Source of the DNA: Neocallimastix lanati (nom. inval.) | Taxonomy: Eukaryota > Neocallimastigomycota > Neocallimastigomycetes > Neocallimastigales > Neocallimastigaceae | Length of the DNA: 64,000 bases | NCBI GenBank assembly: GCA_016946835.1 | Contig: JACVTC010000181.1 | Coordinates: forward strand, 27,501 to 91,500 | Direction: 5' to 3' | Shown here: one piece after another, positions 1 to 14,300 of the stretch | Position numbering within the stretch: position 1 is the first letter of the stretch | Layout of the letters: the number at the start of each line of letters is the position of its first letter | Made by a program: the position numbers and the translations under genes | The notes under the pieces: model-generated | Database searches by the model: none | The model's input: only the letters and a program-made list of their open reading frames with translations | What the model was told of the DNA's origin: nothing

Positions 1-2970
1 TTATTTATTATTATTATTAATAAATACTCTATTTATTATTAATTATTATTTATTATTCAATTATTTATTAATTTTTATTTATTATTTATTATTTATTATT
101 TATTATTTATTATTTATTATTTATTATTTATTATTTATTATTTATTATTTATTATTTATTATTTATTAATAAATACTCTATTTATTATTAATTATTATTT
201 ATTATTCAATTATTTATTAATTATTATTTATTATTTATTATTTATTATTTATTAATAAATACTCTTTTTATTATTTATTATTTATTATTTATTATTTATT
301 AATAAATACTCTTTTTTATTATTATTTATTATTTATTATTTATTATTTAATTATTTATTATTTATTATTTAATTATTTATTATTTATTAATAAATACTCT
401 TTTTATTAAATATTATTTATTATTTATTATTTAATTATTTATTATTTATTATTTATTATTTATTATTTATTATTTAATTATTTATTATTTATTATTTATT
501 ATTTATTATTTATTATTTAATTATTTATTATTTATTATTTATTATTTATTAATAAATACTCTTTTTTATTATTATTTATTATTTATTATTTATTATTTAT
601 TAATAAATACTCTATTTATTATTAATTATTATTTATTATTCAATTATTTATTAATTATTATTTATTATTTATTATTTATTATTTATTATTTATTATTTAA
701 TTATTTATTATTTATTATTTATTATTTATTATTTATTATTTATTATTTATTAATAAATACTCTATTTATTATTAATTATTATTTATTATTCAATTATTTA
801 TTAATTATTATTTATTATTTATTATTTATTATTTATTATTTATTATTTAATTATTTATTATTTATTATTTATTATTTATTATTTATTATTTATTATTTAT
901 TAATAAATACTCTATTTATTATTAATTATTATTTATTATTCAATTATTTATTATTTATTATTTATTATTTATTATTTATTATTTATTATTTATTATTTAT
1001 TATTTATTATTTATTATTTATTATTTATTATTCAGTTATTTATATATTTATTATTTATTATTTATTATTTATTAATAAATACTCTATTTATTATTAATTA
1101 TTATTTATTATTCAATTATTTATTAATTATTATTTATTATTTATTATTTATTATTTATTATTTATTATTTAATTATTTATTATTTATTATTTATTATTTA
1201 TTATTTATTATTTATTATTTATTAATAAATACTCTATTTATTATTAATTATTATTTATTATTCAATTATTTATTATTTATTATTTATTATTTATTAATAA
1301 ATACTCTTTTTTATTATTATTTATTATTTATTATTTATTATTTAATTATTTATTATTTATTATTTAATTATTTATTATTTATTATTTATTATTTATTATT
1401 TATTATTTAATTATTTATTATTTATTATTTATTATTTAATTATTTATTATTTATTATTTATTAATAAATACTCTTTTTTATTATTATTTATTATTTATTA
1501 ATAAATACTCTTTTTTATTATTATTTATTATTTATTATTTATTATTTAATTATTTATTATTTATTAATAAATACTCTTTTTATTAAATATTATTTATTAT
1601 TTATTATTTATTATTTATTATTTATTATTTATTATTTATTATTTATTATTTATTATTTATTATTTATTATTTATTAATAAATACTCTATTTATTATTAAT
1701 TATTATTTATTATTCAATTATTTATTATTTATTATTTATTATTTATTATTTATTATTTATTATTTATTATTTATTATTTATTATTTATTATTTATTATTT
1801 ATTATTTATTATTTATTATTTATTATTTATTAATAAATACTCTTTTTTATTATTATTTATTATTTATTATTTATTATTTAATTATTTATATATTTATTAT
1901 TTATTATTTATTATTTATTACTAAATACTCTATTTATTATTAATTATTATTTATTATTCAATTATTTATTAATTATTATTTATTATTTATTATTTATTAT
2001 TTATTATTTATTATTCCATTATTTATTATTTATTATTTATTATTTATTATTTAATTATTTATTATTTATTATTTATTATTTATTATTTATTAATAAATAC
2101 TCTTTTTATTAAATATTATTTATTATTTATTATTTATTATTTATTATTTAATTATTTATTATTTATTATTTATTATTTATTATTTATTATTTATTATTTA
2201 TTATTTATTATTTATTATTTAATTATTTATTATTTATTATTTAATTATTTATTATTTATTAATAAATACTCTTTTTATTAAATATTATTTATTATTTATT
2301 ATTTATTATTTATTATTTATTAATAAATACTCTATTTATTATTAATTATTATTTATTATTCAATTATTTATTAATTATTATTTATTATTTATTATTTATT
2401 ATTTATTATTTATTAATAAATACTCTATTTATTATTTATTATTATTTATTATTCAATTATTTATTAATTATTATTTATTATTTATTATTTAATTATTTAT
2501 TATTTATTAATAAATACTCTTTTTATTAAATATTATTTATTATTTATTATTTATTATTTATTATTTATTAATAAATACTCTATTTATTATTAATTATTAT
2601 TTATTATTCAATTATTTATTAATTATTATTTATTATTTATTATTTAATTATTTATTATTTATTAATAAATACTCTTTTTATTATTTATTATTTATTATTT
2701 ATTATTTATTATTTATTATTTAATTATTATTTATTATTTATTATTTATTATTTATTATTTATTATTTATTATTTATTAATAAATACTCTATTTATTATTA
2801 ATTATTATTTATTATTCAATTATTTATTAATAATTATTTATTATTTATTATTTATTATTTATTATTTATTATGTATTATTTATTATTTATTATTTATTAT
2901 TTATTATTTATTAATAAATACTCTATTTATTATTAATTGTTATTTATTATTCAATTATTTATTAATTATT
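1..2970. repeat. AT-rich satellite array with palindromic core
   Basis: About 3 kb made almost entirely of TTATTATTTA-type units, interrupted at irregular spacing by the phrase TTATTAATAAATACTC and by ATTATTCAATTATTTATTAA. The core TATTTATTAATAAATA equals its own reverse complement, and the CTC marks one side, so the motif has a direction. Here it reads TACTC on the plus strand. The same phrase recurs at 8.16-8.40, 30.8-30.95, 34.78, 58.2-58.3 and 59.44-59.67 kb, always bordering ankyrin-gene units. No gene is visible in it. It could be subtelomeric, pericentromeric or simply an expanded spacer; the sequence does not decide. Confidence 0.9.
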
Positions 2971-4234
2971 AATAATACAATAAATACAAGTCCAATTTTA
3001 TTTTTATTTTTTTTTCTATTCATCTAATAAAAAAATGAATTCATTGAGGTAAACTTTTCATATTATTATTATTATTATTATTATTTTTTTTTTCTTTATT
3101 CTTTATCTTAAAAATAAAATAAAAAAAATAAAAAAAAGGACAAAAGCTTGAATTTATTTTTTTTTCTTTTATGAGGAAGAATAAAGAATAAAGAATAAAC
3201 TAACCCTTTCTTTTTATTATTTTTTATTTTATTTCTATGATATATAATATAATATAATATAATATACTATAATATAATATACTATAATATTTTTATTTAT
3301 TATAAATAATAAAGAAGAGTAGAGATGATGATCAATATTAATTATTAAATTAAAACATTTTAAAGGTTAGGTTATAATATTTTTTTATAAAGTATAAAAA
3401 CTGTTAAAATAATCACATTTTATTTTATATTTTTATATTATTAATATTATATTTTTATATTCTTATATTATTATCAATATTATATTCTTATCTTATATTA
3501 ATATTTTATTATTATATTTTTATGTTGTGTAACATTTATCTATGTGTATTAATTCATAGAAATATCACATGATTAAATATGTAATTTTTACTATAAAAAA
3601 TTATTTTTATTATCTTAAAAAAATGAGTTCTTTACATTAATAAAATTTATGTATTAACTAAATACAAAAATTAAATAAAGTTTATTATAAAAAACACACA
3701 TACTTTTCTCAAAAACTAAAATTATTTTCCCTATTTTGAGTAATTCATAAAAACTTTTGTATTATTAAATATAAAAAAAAAAAATTTTTAATATTATTAT
3801 TAATAACTATTTGAAATAGTTATCATCAAGTAATTTAAACTCTTAAAGCATATTATTAAATAAGTTTTATAAAGTACTTTTAATTTTATAACATTTAAAA
3901 TATTTTTTGAACAATTTTAACTAAATATTTAAAAATTTAAAATTTTTAAATAATTTAAATAAATATTTAGAAATTTAAATATTTTTAAATATTTTATGAT
4001 TTTTTAAACACTTCTAATATTTTTTATTAAAACCATTTGAAACAATTTAATTAAATATTTAGAAATTTAAATATTTTTAAACCATTTTAAACCATTTGTA
4101 ATTTTTGAACTTTTATTATAATTATATTATTATAAAAATATTCTGAATGGAATATATTAATAGAAACATACATGAACTATTCAACAAATTAAGGATCCTG
4201 TATTTTTTTTTTTTTTTTTTTTTTTATAAAGTAA
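2971..4234. other. AT-rich intergenic stretch
   Basis: No credible coding region. It holds homopurine/homopyrimidine runs, an ATATA-rich block near 3240-3290, and loosely repeated AAATATTTAGAAATTT phrases at 3900-4090. A run of about 26 T ends just before the small ORF at 4235. Confidence 0.6.
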
Positions 4235-4504
4235 ATGGACAAAAAATTAAAATATAAAATTTTAATAGAATTATTAAAATTCTATGAAAGTCGAAATGAT
4301 TTTCAATTATTAAATTACACTTGTAAAACAGTTATGAATAAGAATGAAGTAATAAATCAATATAATAATATAGATAACCTAATGGAATCATTGGGAGATA
4401 TGGCAGATCTACAAATAAATGAATATGAAGAAAGTCTTAATTCCAAATATATTAAACAGGATGATGAATCGATAAAAAGAAGTGTCAAAAATAGAGAAAA
4501 TTAA
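4235..4504 (+). CDS. hypothetical protein, 89 aa
   Basis: A short open frame that I do not recognise. It begins at an ATG in the context AAGTAAATGG, about 9 bases after a long T tract. The product is hydrophilic, lacks a signal peptide or membrane segment, and looks helical and rich in Asn, Lys and Glu (for example the acidic stretch NEYEESLNSKY near residues 62-72). It has a more varied codon mix than the surrounding AT filler, which is the main reason to keep it. It could be a real small gene, one exon of a larger gene, or a fragment of a decayed one. No neighbour explains its role. Confidence 0.4.
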   Translation: MDKKLKYKILIELLKFYESRNDFQLLNYTCKTVMNKNEVINQYNNIDNLMESLGDMADLQINEYEESLNSKYIKQDDESIKRSVKNREN

Positions 4505-5013
4505 TTTTATTAACTAATTGAATATATTATTAAATAAATAATTTTTAGTTTTCTAAAATGAAATTTCAAAGAAAAGATATTTTTTTTATTATTATTTTTT
4601 ATTTATTATTTTTAATTTTTTTTTTTTTTATTATTTTTTTTTATTTATTTATTTTTATTATTACTTTTTTTATATTATAGTTATTTATTTAAAAAAAAAA
4701 TAAAATATTAATTTAAAATAAAATTTATAATTGTTTTTCAAAAAAAAAAAAAAAAAAAACATTATTAAATTTTATTTTAAATTAACTTTATATATTATAT
4801 ATTTATATTTTATTTTATTTTATTTTATTTTTTTAAAAAATATATTAAAGATAAATTTATAAAATTTTTATTTAACATATAAAAAATCATTTTTTGGATT
4901 TTTTTCTTTTTTTTAAAAAAATTAAAAATAATATCTATATTTTATAAGAATTTTATTAATTATTATTAATATTTTTTAAAATATATTTCTATAAAAAAAA
5001 AAATTATAAAAAT

Positions 5014-5048
<35 letters not shown>

Positions 5049-5273
5049 TATTAATTAAAACTATAATAATTATTAATTATAAATAAATTATAGTTATTAT
5101 TTAATAAAGATGAATATAAATTTTATATTTTTTATTATATATATATAATTTTTTTTTTTATTTTAATATTTTAAAAAAATAATATATTTTATTTTTTATA
5201 AAATAATTTTTTTTTTATAATTTAGATTATACAACAAAAAAAAAAAAAAAAATTATTTTATAAATTACTCAAA
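4505..5273. other. AT-rich intergenic stretch
   Basis: Homopolymer runs and ATT/AAT tracts only. I see no gene, and nothing repeated elsewhere in the window. Confidence 0.5.
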
Positions 5274-5396
5274 ATGAAATCATTATTTATTACTATAATT
5301 ATTTTATTAATAAATTACAGTTTTTGTTGTAATGATAAAGATAAATATCTTGAATTAAAAAAGAGTTTTAAAAATCATATTTTGAATTTTTATTAA
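5274..5396 (+). CDS. small ORF with signal-peptide-like N-terminus, 40 aa
   Basis: The ATG lies in an AAAATG context after an A-rich leader. The product starts MKSLFITIIILLINYSFC: a Lys-containing n-region, a hydrophobic core of about 10 residues and a small/Cys region, which is the layout of a secretory signal peptide. About 20 charged residues follow and then a stop. Either it is a tiny secreted peptide, or it is the first exon or surviving 5' end of a longer secreted protein; I found no convincing splice partner downstream. The function is unknown. Confidence 0.35.
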   Translation: MKSLFITIIILLINYSFCCNDKDKYLELKKSFKNHILNFY

Positions 5397-5638
5397 AAAA
5401 TAAATATAATTTTGTATTGAATTCTCATATTAATTATATATATATGTATTTTTTATTTTATTTATTTTATTGTGTTCCTATTTTTTAATGTCAAGATATA
5501 AAAAAAAGTTTAAAAGAAATAATATTATCTCTGAATTTAAATAAAAAATCTTATTATATATATATAGTATTTTTTTATTATCTTTTAATTTGATATAGTT
5601 TAATTATTTATTTTTTAACAAATTCTAACGGAAGTTTC

Positions 5639-5679
<41 letters not shown>

Positions 5680-5912
5680 AGATTAAAATTTATTTTTTTA
5701 AATTGATAATTTAAAAGATAATTTTAAAAATTAACTCTATTCACTCAATTTTTTATTTTTATTTGGTCATTAGTAGACAGATTTTGACTATTTTTTTTTT
5801 TTTTTTTTTTATTTTATATATATAGAATGATTATTTTTAAAGGAATAGACTCTTTATTAAAAATTAATAAAGTATAAAAATTAATATTAACAAAATTAAT
5901 TATAATTATTAT

Positions 5913-5955
<43 letters not shown>

Positions 5956-6069
5956 TTTATTTTATTTTATTTTATCTTAAACAGATGATTTGAAAATTAT
6001 ATGAGTCATTATAAATATTGAAACATAAATCATAATATGATCAATGGCATTTTAAAGTTTAAAAGATGT
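5397..6069. other. AT-rich intergenic stretch with A and T homopolymers
   Basis: Contains a run of about 38 A near 5642-5679 and a run of about 36 T near 5917-5952. Nothing coding is seen. Confidence 0.5.
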
Positions 6070-7192
6070 CAATCAAATAATGGCGTTTCACCATATTTAG
6101 TTTTTTTTTATTTATATCTGCTCCATGTTCCACCAAGCATTCTACTAAATCACTATTTCCATTAAGGGTTGCTCTAAATAATACCATTTCGATTTTCTTT
6201 ATTTATATCTGCACCATGTTCCACCAAGCATTCTACTAAATCTTTATTTCCACTTCTACATGTAATAAACAATACTGTTTTTCACCATTTCAATTTTCTT
6301 TATTTATATCTGCTCCATGTTCTACCAAGTATTTTACTAAATATTTATTTCCACTTTCACATGCCATAAATAATACAGTTAGCCCATTCTGATTTTCTTT
6401 CTTTATATCTGCTCCATTTTCCACCAAGTATTCTACTAAATCGTTATTTCCACTTTTACATACATCAAATAATATTGACTCACCATACCAATTTTCTTTA
6501 TTTATATCTGCTCCATGCTCCATCAAGCATTCTACTAAATCTTTATTTCCACTTTTACATACATCAAATAATATTGACTCACAATACCAATATTCTTTAT
6601 TTATATCTGCTCCATGTTCCACCAAGTATTTTACTAAATATTTATTTCCACTAAAGCATGCCATATATAATACTTTTTTATTTATATCTGCTCCATGTTT
6701 CACTAAGTATTCTACTAAATCTTTATTTCCACTTTTACATGCATAAAATAATGGTGTTTCTTTAAATATATTATCTTTATTTATATCTATTCCATGTTCT
6801 ACTAAATAATATATTAAAGTTTTATTCATATTTTTAATTTTAAAAGTATTACTAGAAGAGAAACTATAATAATAACTACTTTCATAATTTATTATTATTT
6901 TATATTCCTTGTTAGAAATTTTTTGATTTAATTCCTTAGTGGAAATTAAAGTTTTATATTTATATTGATAAATTAATTGTTTAATAAATTCATTATCATA
7001 AAACTTTGAATTATCAAAAATAATTTTTAATAACTCCACTTCATTCTCCTTCATTAACAATTTTATTAAAGAAGAAGATATATATAAATCATTGTGATTA
7101 TCATTGATTAGACTCTTTAATCTTTCAGGTGTAAGTTTTTTTTCATTATATTTTTCCAATATTTTATCTTTCTCTCTTATACTGTTTTTTAT
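6070..7192 (-). pseudogene. ankyrin-repeat protein pseudogene (ANK1)
   Basis: A member of the window's ankyrin family: an N-terminal cap of about 120 residues (LTPERLKSLINDNHNDLY...) followed by 33-residue ankyrin repeats of the type LVEYLVEHGADINKEN. Intact relatives start MKNSIREKDKILE. Here the corresponding start codon (7190-7192) reads ATA, so the family start is lost; the open part begins only at a TTG. Near 6290 a CGA codon has become TGA, and just beyond it two extra bases shift the frame, so the last two to three repeats (6070-6290) survive only as debris. The usual C-terminal tail is absent. One repeat is shorter than 33 residues (near 6670). This is most likely a dead host gene copy. 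The ancestral role would be protein binding through ankyrin repeats, with unknown partners. Confidence 0.85.
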
Positions 7193-7394
7193 TTTTTATT
7201 TTTTTTTTTTTTTTTATTAATATCTTTTGTTATTAATTTTTATTTTTTTAATACATAAAAATTTGTATAAAAATATTTTTTAATAGATATATTTTTAAAT
7301 ATTTTAATAATATATATATATATAATAAAATTATATAATAAAATTAAAAATAAAATAATAATAAAAAAAAAAAGAAAAAATAAAAAGAAAAAAA

Positions 7395-7410
7395 GGTGAC
7401 CTTTACATAG
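7395..7410 (-). promoter_or_regulatory. TATA-like conserved element upstream of ANK1
   Basis: Read on the minus strand this is CTATGTAAAGGTCACC, about 200 bp upstream of the lost ANK1 start. Four other family members carry the same element, in the form CTATATAAAGGTCACC or with one change. A core promoter or its 5' edge is inferred from position and conservation. Confidence 0.5.
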
Positions 7411-7413
7411 AGG

Positions 7414-7980
7414 TTAATTAAAAAAAAAAAAAAAAAAAAGAACTAAAAATAAATAAATAAAAAAAAAAAATATATTTTAAATAGTTAAAAAATGAAGTCA
7501 ATTAAAAATTTAATTGGATACTTAAAAAATAATACTAAAAAATTTATAATTTGGACATAAAAAATATTTAATAATTAAAAATTATTTTTAATTATAATTA
7601 AAATTATTATATAAAATTAATAACAATCAACAAATTAAAAAAAAAAAAAATCAAAAAAAAAAAATTTTTAAATGTTTCTCTATATCTATATCTTATTATT
7701 AAAGCTCTCTTTATATATATATATATGAAAAATAAATATAAAAATAAAAGAAATAATAATAAATTTTAAATATCTTTTTTAATTTTTTATTTTAATTTTT
7801 ATTTCATTTCTATTTGGTTTATTATTTAATTATATATATTTTATATATATTTTATTTTTATTTAGTAAGATTTTATTTTATTTTATGTCTATTTTTATTT
7901 TTATTTATTTTTTTTTTTGACTAAAAAAGTTTTATAAGTAGTTTTTTTATTTTTTTGGTTATGATTTAATTAAATTTAAT
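7414..7980. other. ANK upstream flank, non-coding
   Basis: No gene. The stretch at about 7690-7800 (TTATTATTAAAGCTCT, then TTTTAAATATCTTTTTTAAT) is a copy of a dispersed repeat that also occurs at 10.93-11.03, 26.46-26.56, 31.50-31.59, 34.36-34.45 and 60.22-60.30 kb, both upstream and downstream of ANK genes. Confidence 0.55.
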
Positions 7981-8400
7981 ACTAAATAAAAATAAATAAA
8001 TAATAAATAATAAATAATAAATAATAAATAATAAATAAAAATAAATAAATAATAAATAATAAATAATAAATAATAAATAATAAATAATAAATAATAAATA
8101 ATAAATAATAAATAATAAATAATAAATAATAAATAATAAATAATAAATAATAAATAATAAATAATAAAAAGAGTATTTATTAATAAATAATAAATAATAA
8201 ATAATAAATAATTGAATAATAAATAATTGAATAATAAATAATTGAATAATAAATAATAAAAAGAGTATTTATTAATAAATAATAAATAATAAATAATAAA
8301 TAATTGAATAATAAATAATTGAATAATAAATAATTGAATAATAAATAATTGAATAATAAATAATAAAAAGAGTATTTATTAATAAATAATAAATAATATA
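7981..8400. repeat. AT satellite, inverted relative to the first array
   Basis: Runs of AATAAATAATAAAT with AAGAGTATTTATTAATAAAT phrases and AATTGAATAAT spacers. This is the reverse complement of the motif that builds the array at 1-2970. Confidence 0.85.
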
Positions 8401-8498
8401 AATTTGTAAAATAAAAAAAAAAAAAAAGGAATTAAAAATAATTTATTAATAAAATTTTTATTTTTTATATTTTTTTTATATTTTATTATTATTGTTAT

Positions 8499-9781
8499 TT
8501 TTTTTTGTATTTGTACAAATGAGACTGTCGTACATGAATCTGGGGCTGAATTTGGTTCTGGAAGGTATCCAGGTACTTATAATAAGGATTATATTTATCC
8601 TGATGTACCTATCTGATATCCAAAAAAAACCATGGATAAAAGGTATGAACATTTTTCTTGTCGGTTTCTCATGGGAACGTATGTAAAGAACTTTAAATTC
8701 AAATTTTAGATACTACACGAATTTGAGAGAATAAATAAGGTAGTAAGCTATATTACTAGTCACGGTTCTGTAGTTATTCTTAATCCTCATAATTTTGCTA
8801 GATATAAAAAAATAAAGTTATTGGATCTTGTTAAGTTTCAAATTCAGCTTTTTTTGCTGATTTTTGGAAAAAAAGTTAGCTGGAAAGTATAAAGGAAATA
8901 TTAAGGTTTGGTTTGGATTAGTTAATGAACCCCAATGATATGAAAAACAGAACAATGGTTCTTTGCTGCTCGTGAAGCCGTAGATACCATTCCTGCTACT
9001 GGGGCTAATAATAATATTTTAATTCCAAGGAAAATGCTTATACTGGGGTTCATTCATGGAACTAATCATATTATGGTACGGAAAATGCTCAGGCGGCTCT
9101 TCCGATACTTCAGTTCAAAAGAAAAAAGAATATTATATTTGAGGTTCATCAATACTTTGATTCTGATTAATTCGGGTACTTGCGCTCTGCTCAATGCATT
9201 AGATCTTCCCAGTGATAAATTATTTGTTAATTGGGTTAATTGGTTAAATAAAAATAATTTGAAAGGTTTTGTTGGTGAGCTTGGAGGAGCAGTTAATAGG
9301 GGCTGTATAGCTTGTATTTGAAGAAGTCATTTCTTACTTAAAAAAAAAAAAAAAAATTCATCTCATATCGTTGGATGAACTTGGTGGGCTGCTGGACCCT
9401 GGTGGGGTTAATTATATGTTTTCCATTAAACCAAAAGGAAATTCCTTTCCCCAGAACAAATGTCAAGGTTAAGTACTCAACTTTCTGGTAAAAAAAACTA
9501 ATGGAGGCAATAATAATAATAATATTTATAATAATAATAATATTAATAATAATAATAATATTAATATTAATAATAATTATAATAATAATAATAAAATATA
9601 AAAATAAAATAATAATAAATGTACATTTATATGTAATAATAATAAAAATAATAATAATAATAAAAACATGAAATGTGCAGCCCAATGGACTCAATGTGGT
9701 GGTCCCAGATTTAAAGGTCCAACTTGTTGTCTGGTAGGAAAATGTATTCAAATCAGTCAGTGGTACAATCAATGTCAATAA
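8499..9781 (+). pseudogene. GH5 endoglucanase with CBM1, pseudogene (copy 1)
   Basis: Remains of a secreted cellulase that would cleave internal beta-1,4 bonds in cellulose. Readable pieces in order: an entry segment with ESGAEFGSGRYPGTY (8530), a GMNIF...FSWER strand (8640), a NEP motif with the acid/base Glu codon at 8927-8929, a VHQYFDSD-like segment (9150), and GFVGELGG with the nucleophile Glu codon at 9277-9279. An Asn-rich linker (9505-9660) and a complete fungal CBM1 (KCAAQWTQCGGPRFKGPTCC, ending WYNQCQ, stop 9779-9781) follow. The layout resembles GH5_5-type enzymes. Several frameshifts and stops break it, including one extra base just after NEP. The signal peptide and N-terminus are missing. 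Relative to copy 2 it lacks the Cys-rich WGWEN module. It is embedded in ankyrin-unit flanks. Confidence 0.85.
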
Positions 9782-10456
9782 ATTTCACTACAGAAAAAAA
9801 AATTAAAGCTTTTTATAATATAATAAAAAAAAAATAAAACACCACAAAATATAACAAATTAAAACTAAAATAAAATAAAATAAAGCAAAAAAAAATTATA
9901 AAAATTAACAAAAAAAAATTATTTTAACTGATAAAAAAAAAAAAGAAGAATAAATATGCATATTTATGAACATTTATATATATAATTTTCATTAAAGAGA
10001 ATTATGAATATGAAAGTAACAAATCAAATTATTTAACTTGACAAAAAAAAAAAAAAAAAAAAAAATGAATATTAAATAATAATATAAAAGTAACAAAATT
10101 ATTTAATTGTATAAACTAATTAAATTTTATAAATATTTGTATTACTAATAAAAAAAATTTATGTATGTATATATATATTGTATAATTGTTATTAAATTAT
10201 ATATATGAATAATTTTGTAAATTTATACAATTAAATGTAAAAAAAAAAAAAAATAATAATAATTATTGTAAAAAAATAAATTTTATTTTTAATTATAATA
10301 TTGTTATTAATTTTTATATTTATAAAAAATAATAAAATAAATAAAAATGGTTAATTGTATAACTATGCTATATTGTTCAACTATCTATCTTAAACTATTA
10401 TGGATATATGTGTGTGTATGCTATTGATTGTTAATCAATGATATAATTTGATACAA
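9782..10456. other. 3' flank of the GH5-CBM1 pseudogene
   Basis: Begins with TTTCACTACAG and AATTAAAGCTTTTTATAATA, shared with the 3' flank at 28195 and, inverted, with 61010-61050. From about 10065 it passes into ANK-unit flank. The last 100 bp (10355-10457, GGATATATGTGTGTGTATGC region) are nearly identical to 28453-28556. Confidence 0.7.
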
Positions 10457-11171
<715 letters not shown>

Positions 11172-11176
11172 ATATT

Positions 11177-11325
11177 TATTAAAGTTATTTTTATTAATAT
11201 TTTTATTAAGTTATAATTTTATTTTAGTGATTACATGAGTTATTTATAGAAAAATATTAAGAATATTATTGGATGATTATAAACATTATTAATAAGTTTT
11301 CACATACTAATTTTGACATGTGACA
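11177..11325 (-). repeat. 3' LTR of element A
   Basis: 149 bp. In element sense it begins TGTCACATG; the polypurine tract lies immediately outside it. Confidence 0.85.
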
Positions 11326-14300
11326 CTCCCCCTCAAATCTAACTTTTGACAGGTTTAAGAGTGAGATTTGTTTAATTTATGTCCGAATTATATTTTGGTA
11401 AGAATGGAATTTCTGAAGTTATCCATAAATATATAATTTAGATACTTAGTAAATCCATCGGCAATATTATCGTTAGATTTAATATATTTTAGTTTGATTT
11501 TGTTATCCTTAATGAGGCTTCGGATATGATGGTATTTGATATCTATGTGTTTTGATCTTTTATTAATTGATTGGTTTTGACAATTATATATTGCAGCCTT
11601 ATTATCCATATGTAATATAACGTAGTTCATATTAATATTCAGTTCATTTAATATATTTAGATACCATAGACTATGTTTGGCACAGCCACTAATGCTGTAG
11701 TACTCTGATTCTGCAGTGGAAGTTGCTACAACGTTTTGCAGTTTTGAGTACCAACTAGTTGGCGATTCACCTATCGTGAAAATAAAACCTGAAGTGGATT
11801 TTCTTGTAATTTCATCACCTGCATAGTCTGCGTCAACGAAGATTCTTAAATTTCTGTCTATTGAAAATTTGATTCCATAGTTTTCGGTGGTCTTGAGGTA
11901 CCTAAATATCTTCTTCAAGTTAAATCAATCTTCCAATGTCGGGTTATTGTTCTTCCTTGCTGCTCTACTCACTGAGAACATAATGTCGGGCTTGGTAGAC
12001 ACTGCTAAATATGGAAGATTACCTATAGCGCTTCGATATGTTGTTTCATTATAACTTTTACTTCTTAAATTAGTATCCTCAACGGGTTTTGTGTTTCGTG
12101 TCGGATTACATCTTGTTAAGTTATATTTCTTAAGTAGTTCATTTAAGTATCCCCTCTGATGTAAGATGTAACCATTGCTTACTTTTTCAAATTTTATTCC
12201 AATGACGAAATCCACTTCTCCTATATCTTTGATTTTATATTTTTCTTTTATTTGATCCTTAACGAATAATACATCCTTGTCTTTACCTATAATCAAGATA
12301 TCATCAACGTATACAGTGATGATGCATATTATTTCCTTTGCTTCGTTTTCCTTTATATAAATACAAGGTTCACTGACAAGTCTTCTGAAATTCATATCTA
12401 GGAGACTATTGTTTAACTCATCGTTCCATTGGTGGCCTGCTTGTTTCAAGCCGTAGAGAGCTTTCTTTAGTTTCCAATAACCTTGGTTTGAACCATTGTT
12501 GTATCTCTCTGGTGGTTTTATATAAATGTCTTCCGTGAGTTTGGCATTTAGGTACGCAGCATTTATATCAATTTGCATAATTTTGAAATTTCTTTGAACC
12601 GTTATTGCTACGATAATACGTAAAGAATATAATTTTAGTGTTGGGGAGAATGTGTAGAGGTAGTCGATTCCGAAACGTTGTGAAAACCCTCTAGCAACCA
12701 ACCTAGCTTTACGTTTTGTGATGTTGCCGTTTTCGTCATGTTTGTATTTGAATACCCATTTGCATGATACGAGATTTGTGCCTTTGGGTATATGTTCTAC
12801 TATTTCGAATACGTTCATTTGATTCATATTATTTATTTCTTCCTTTATTGCATTTAACCATTCATGTTTATCTGGTAAATTGAAGATATCCTTATATGGT
12901 TGTGGTTCTCTTAGATGTGAATCTAAGGAGAGTTTTAATTTATTGTGTATCTTTCTAAATTTATGTGTTGGATTTATGAGTTCGTCTTTTTCATCTCTCT
13001 TGTTGTACTTAATTTATGTTATTTAGTTATACATAATTTTTAATTAAATCTGGTTTACTGTTGGTCTGGATTATTTGTTTGTCGTTATCATTGATTTTAT
13101 TTGAAAGGTTTGTATCATTATTTATGTTTATGAAATTGTCATGAAATAATCTATTCGAAGGGTTAATTAATTTATCGAAATAATCACTCCCCCTGATTTC
13201 GGAGTGTGGTATAAAATTTAAAAATTCGTAAGGGACTCAAGATCGGAGATCAGCATTACCAGGGTTTTGTTCAAAAAATTCGACTGCTCTGGAAAGGATG
13301 ATTTGATTTGTATTTATATTTAGTATTTTGTAAGAGGACGAATAAGGATGATAACCGAGGAATATTCCAGGAAGGGCATTGTTTTCAAATTTATTTCTTA
13401 AGGACTTGGGAACATAGAAGAATACTCTACAACCGAAAACCTTAAAATGTGAGTAGTCTACATCTTTATTGAAAAGGATCTTGAAGGGTATTTTATTATT
13501 GATTCCAGAATGTGGGAGTTTATTGTGGATGTAGTTGGCTGTGTCGACGGCATACTCCCAGAATTGGTGGCATAATTTAGCGTCGTTGAGAAGTGCTTTG
13601 GCGGATGAAATAAAAATTCCGTTTAGTCTCTCAGCGCGGCCTTTCTGCTGGGGGTTATGAGGAACAGTGAATTGATGAATAATGCCTTTAGATAAGCAGA
13701 ATGAGTTAAAATTATAGTTGTTGAATTCTTTACCGTTGTCAGAGCGTATATGCTTAATTGGTTTGTTGAAAATATTATAAATTTCATTGGTCCAAATGTG
13801 GAATTTGTTGAAAGTATCGTTCTTGCCTTCTAAAAATACACCCAGCCGAAACGTGAATAGTTATCCAAAATTGTTAGAAAATATTTGTTTCCATGAATGG
13901 ATTCTTGTACAGGACCTACGATATCTAAATGAACTAATTCAAAGATAGACGTGGTTTTATTTGATGATTTTCTTAAAGGAAGGTTTTTCATTTTTGAATT
14001 GGAGCATATTGGACATTTAGTTTTGATATTTATTTTTAATAGGTGGTGTTTTATGTTGTTTATGTTGAAGTGGCCCAACCGTCTATGCCAAAGATTAATT
14101 TTATCAATTTTGGTAATATTGAGTAGATTTTGAAAGTGAATTTTGTTTTCATATTATTTGTGTTTGAAGTTTAATGGAGCATTCGATAACCATATAGGGT
14201 AGATACCTTGACTGTCTGATTTTGTACTTATAATGCGGTTACCGTGGTGATCGTAAATGATGACGAAAGAATTGTTGTTATTGTTGGAGAAAATGATTTT

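Noticed and set aside
1-2970. CRISPR-like array or telomere
   Set aside because: Spacing is irregular, there are no unique spacers, and the unit is not TTAGGG-like.
9338-9778. 146-codon minus-strand frame
   Set aside because: It is antisense to the GH5 linker and CBM1, which read clearly on the plus strand.
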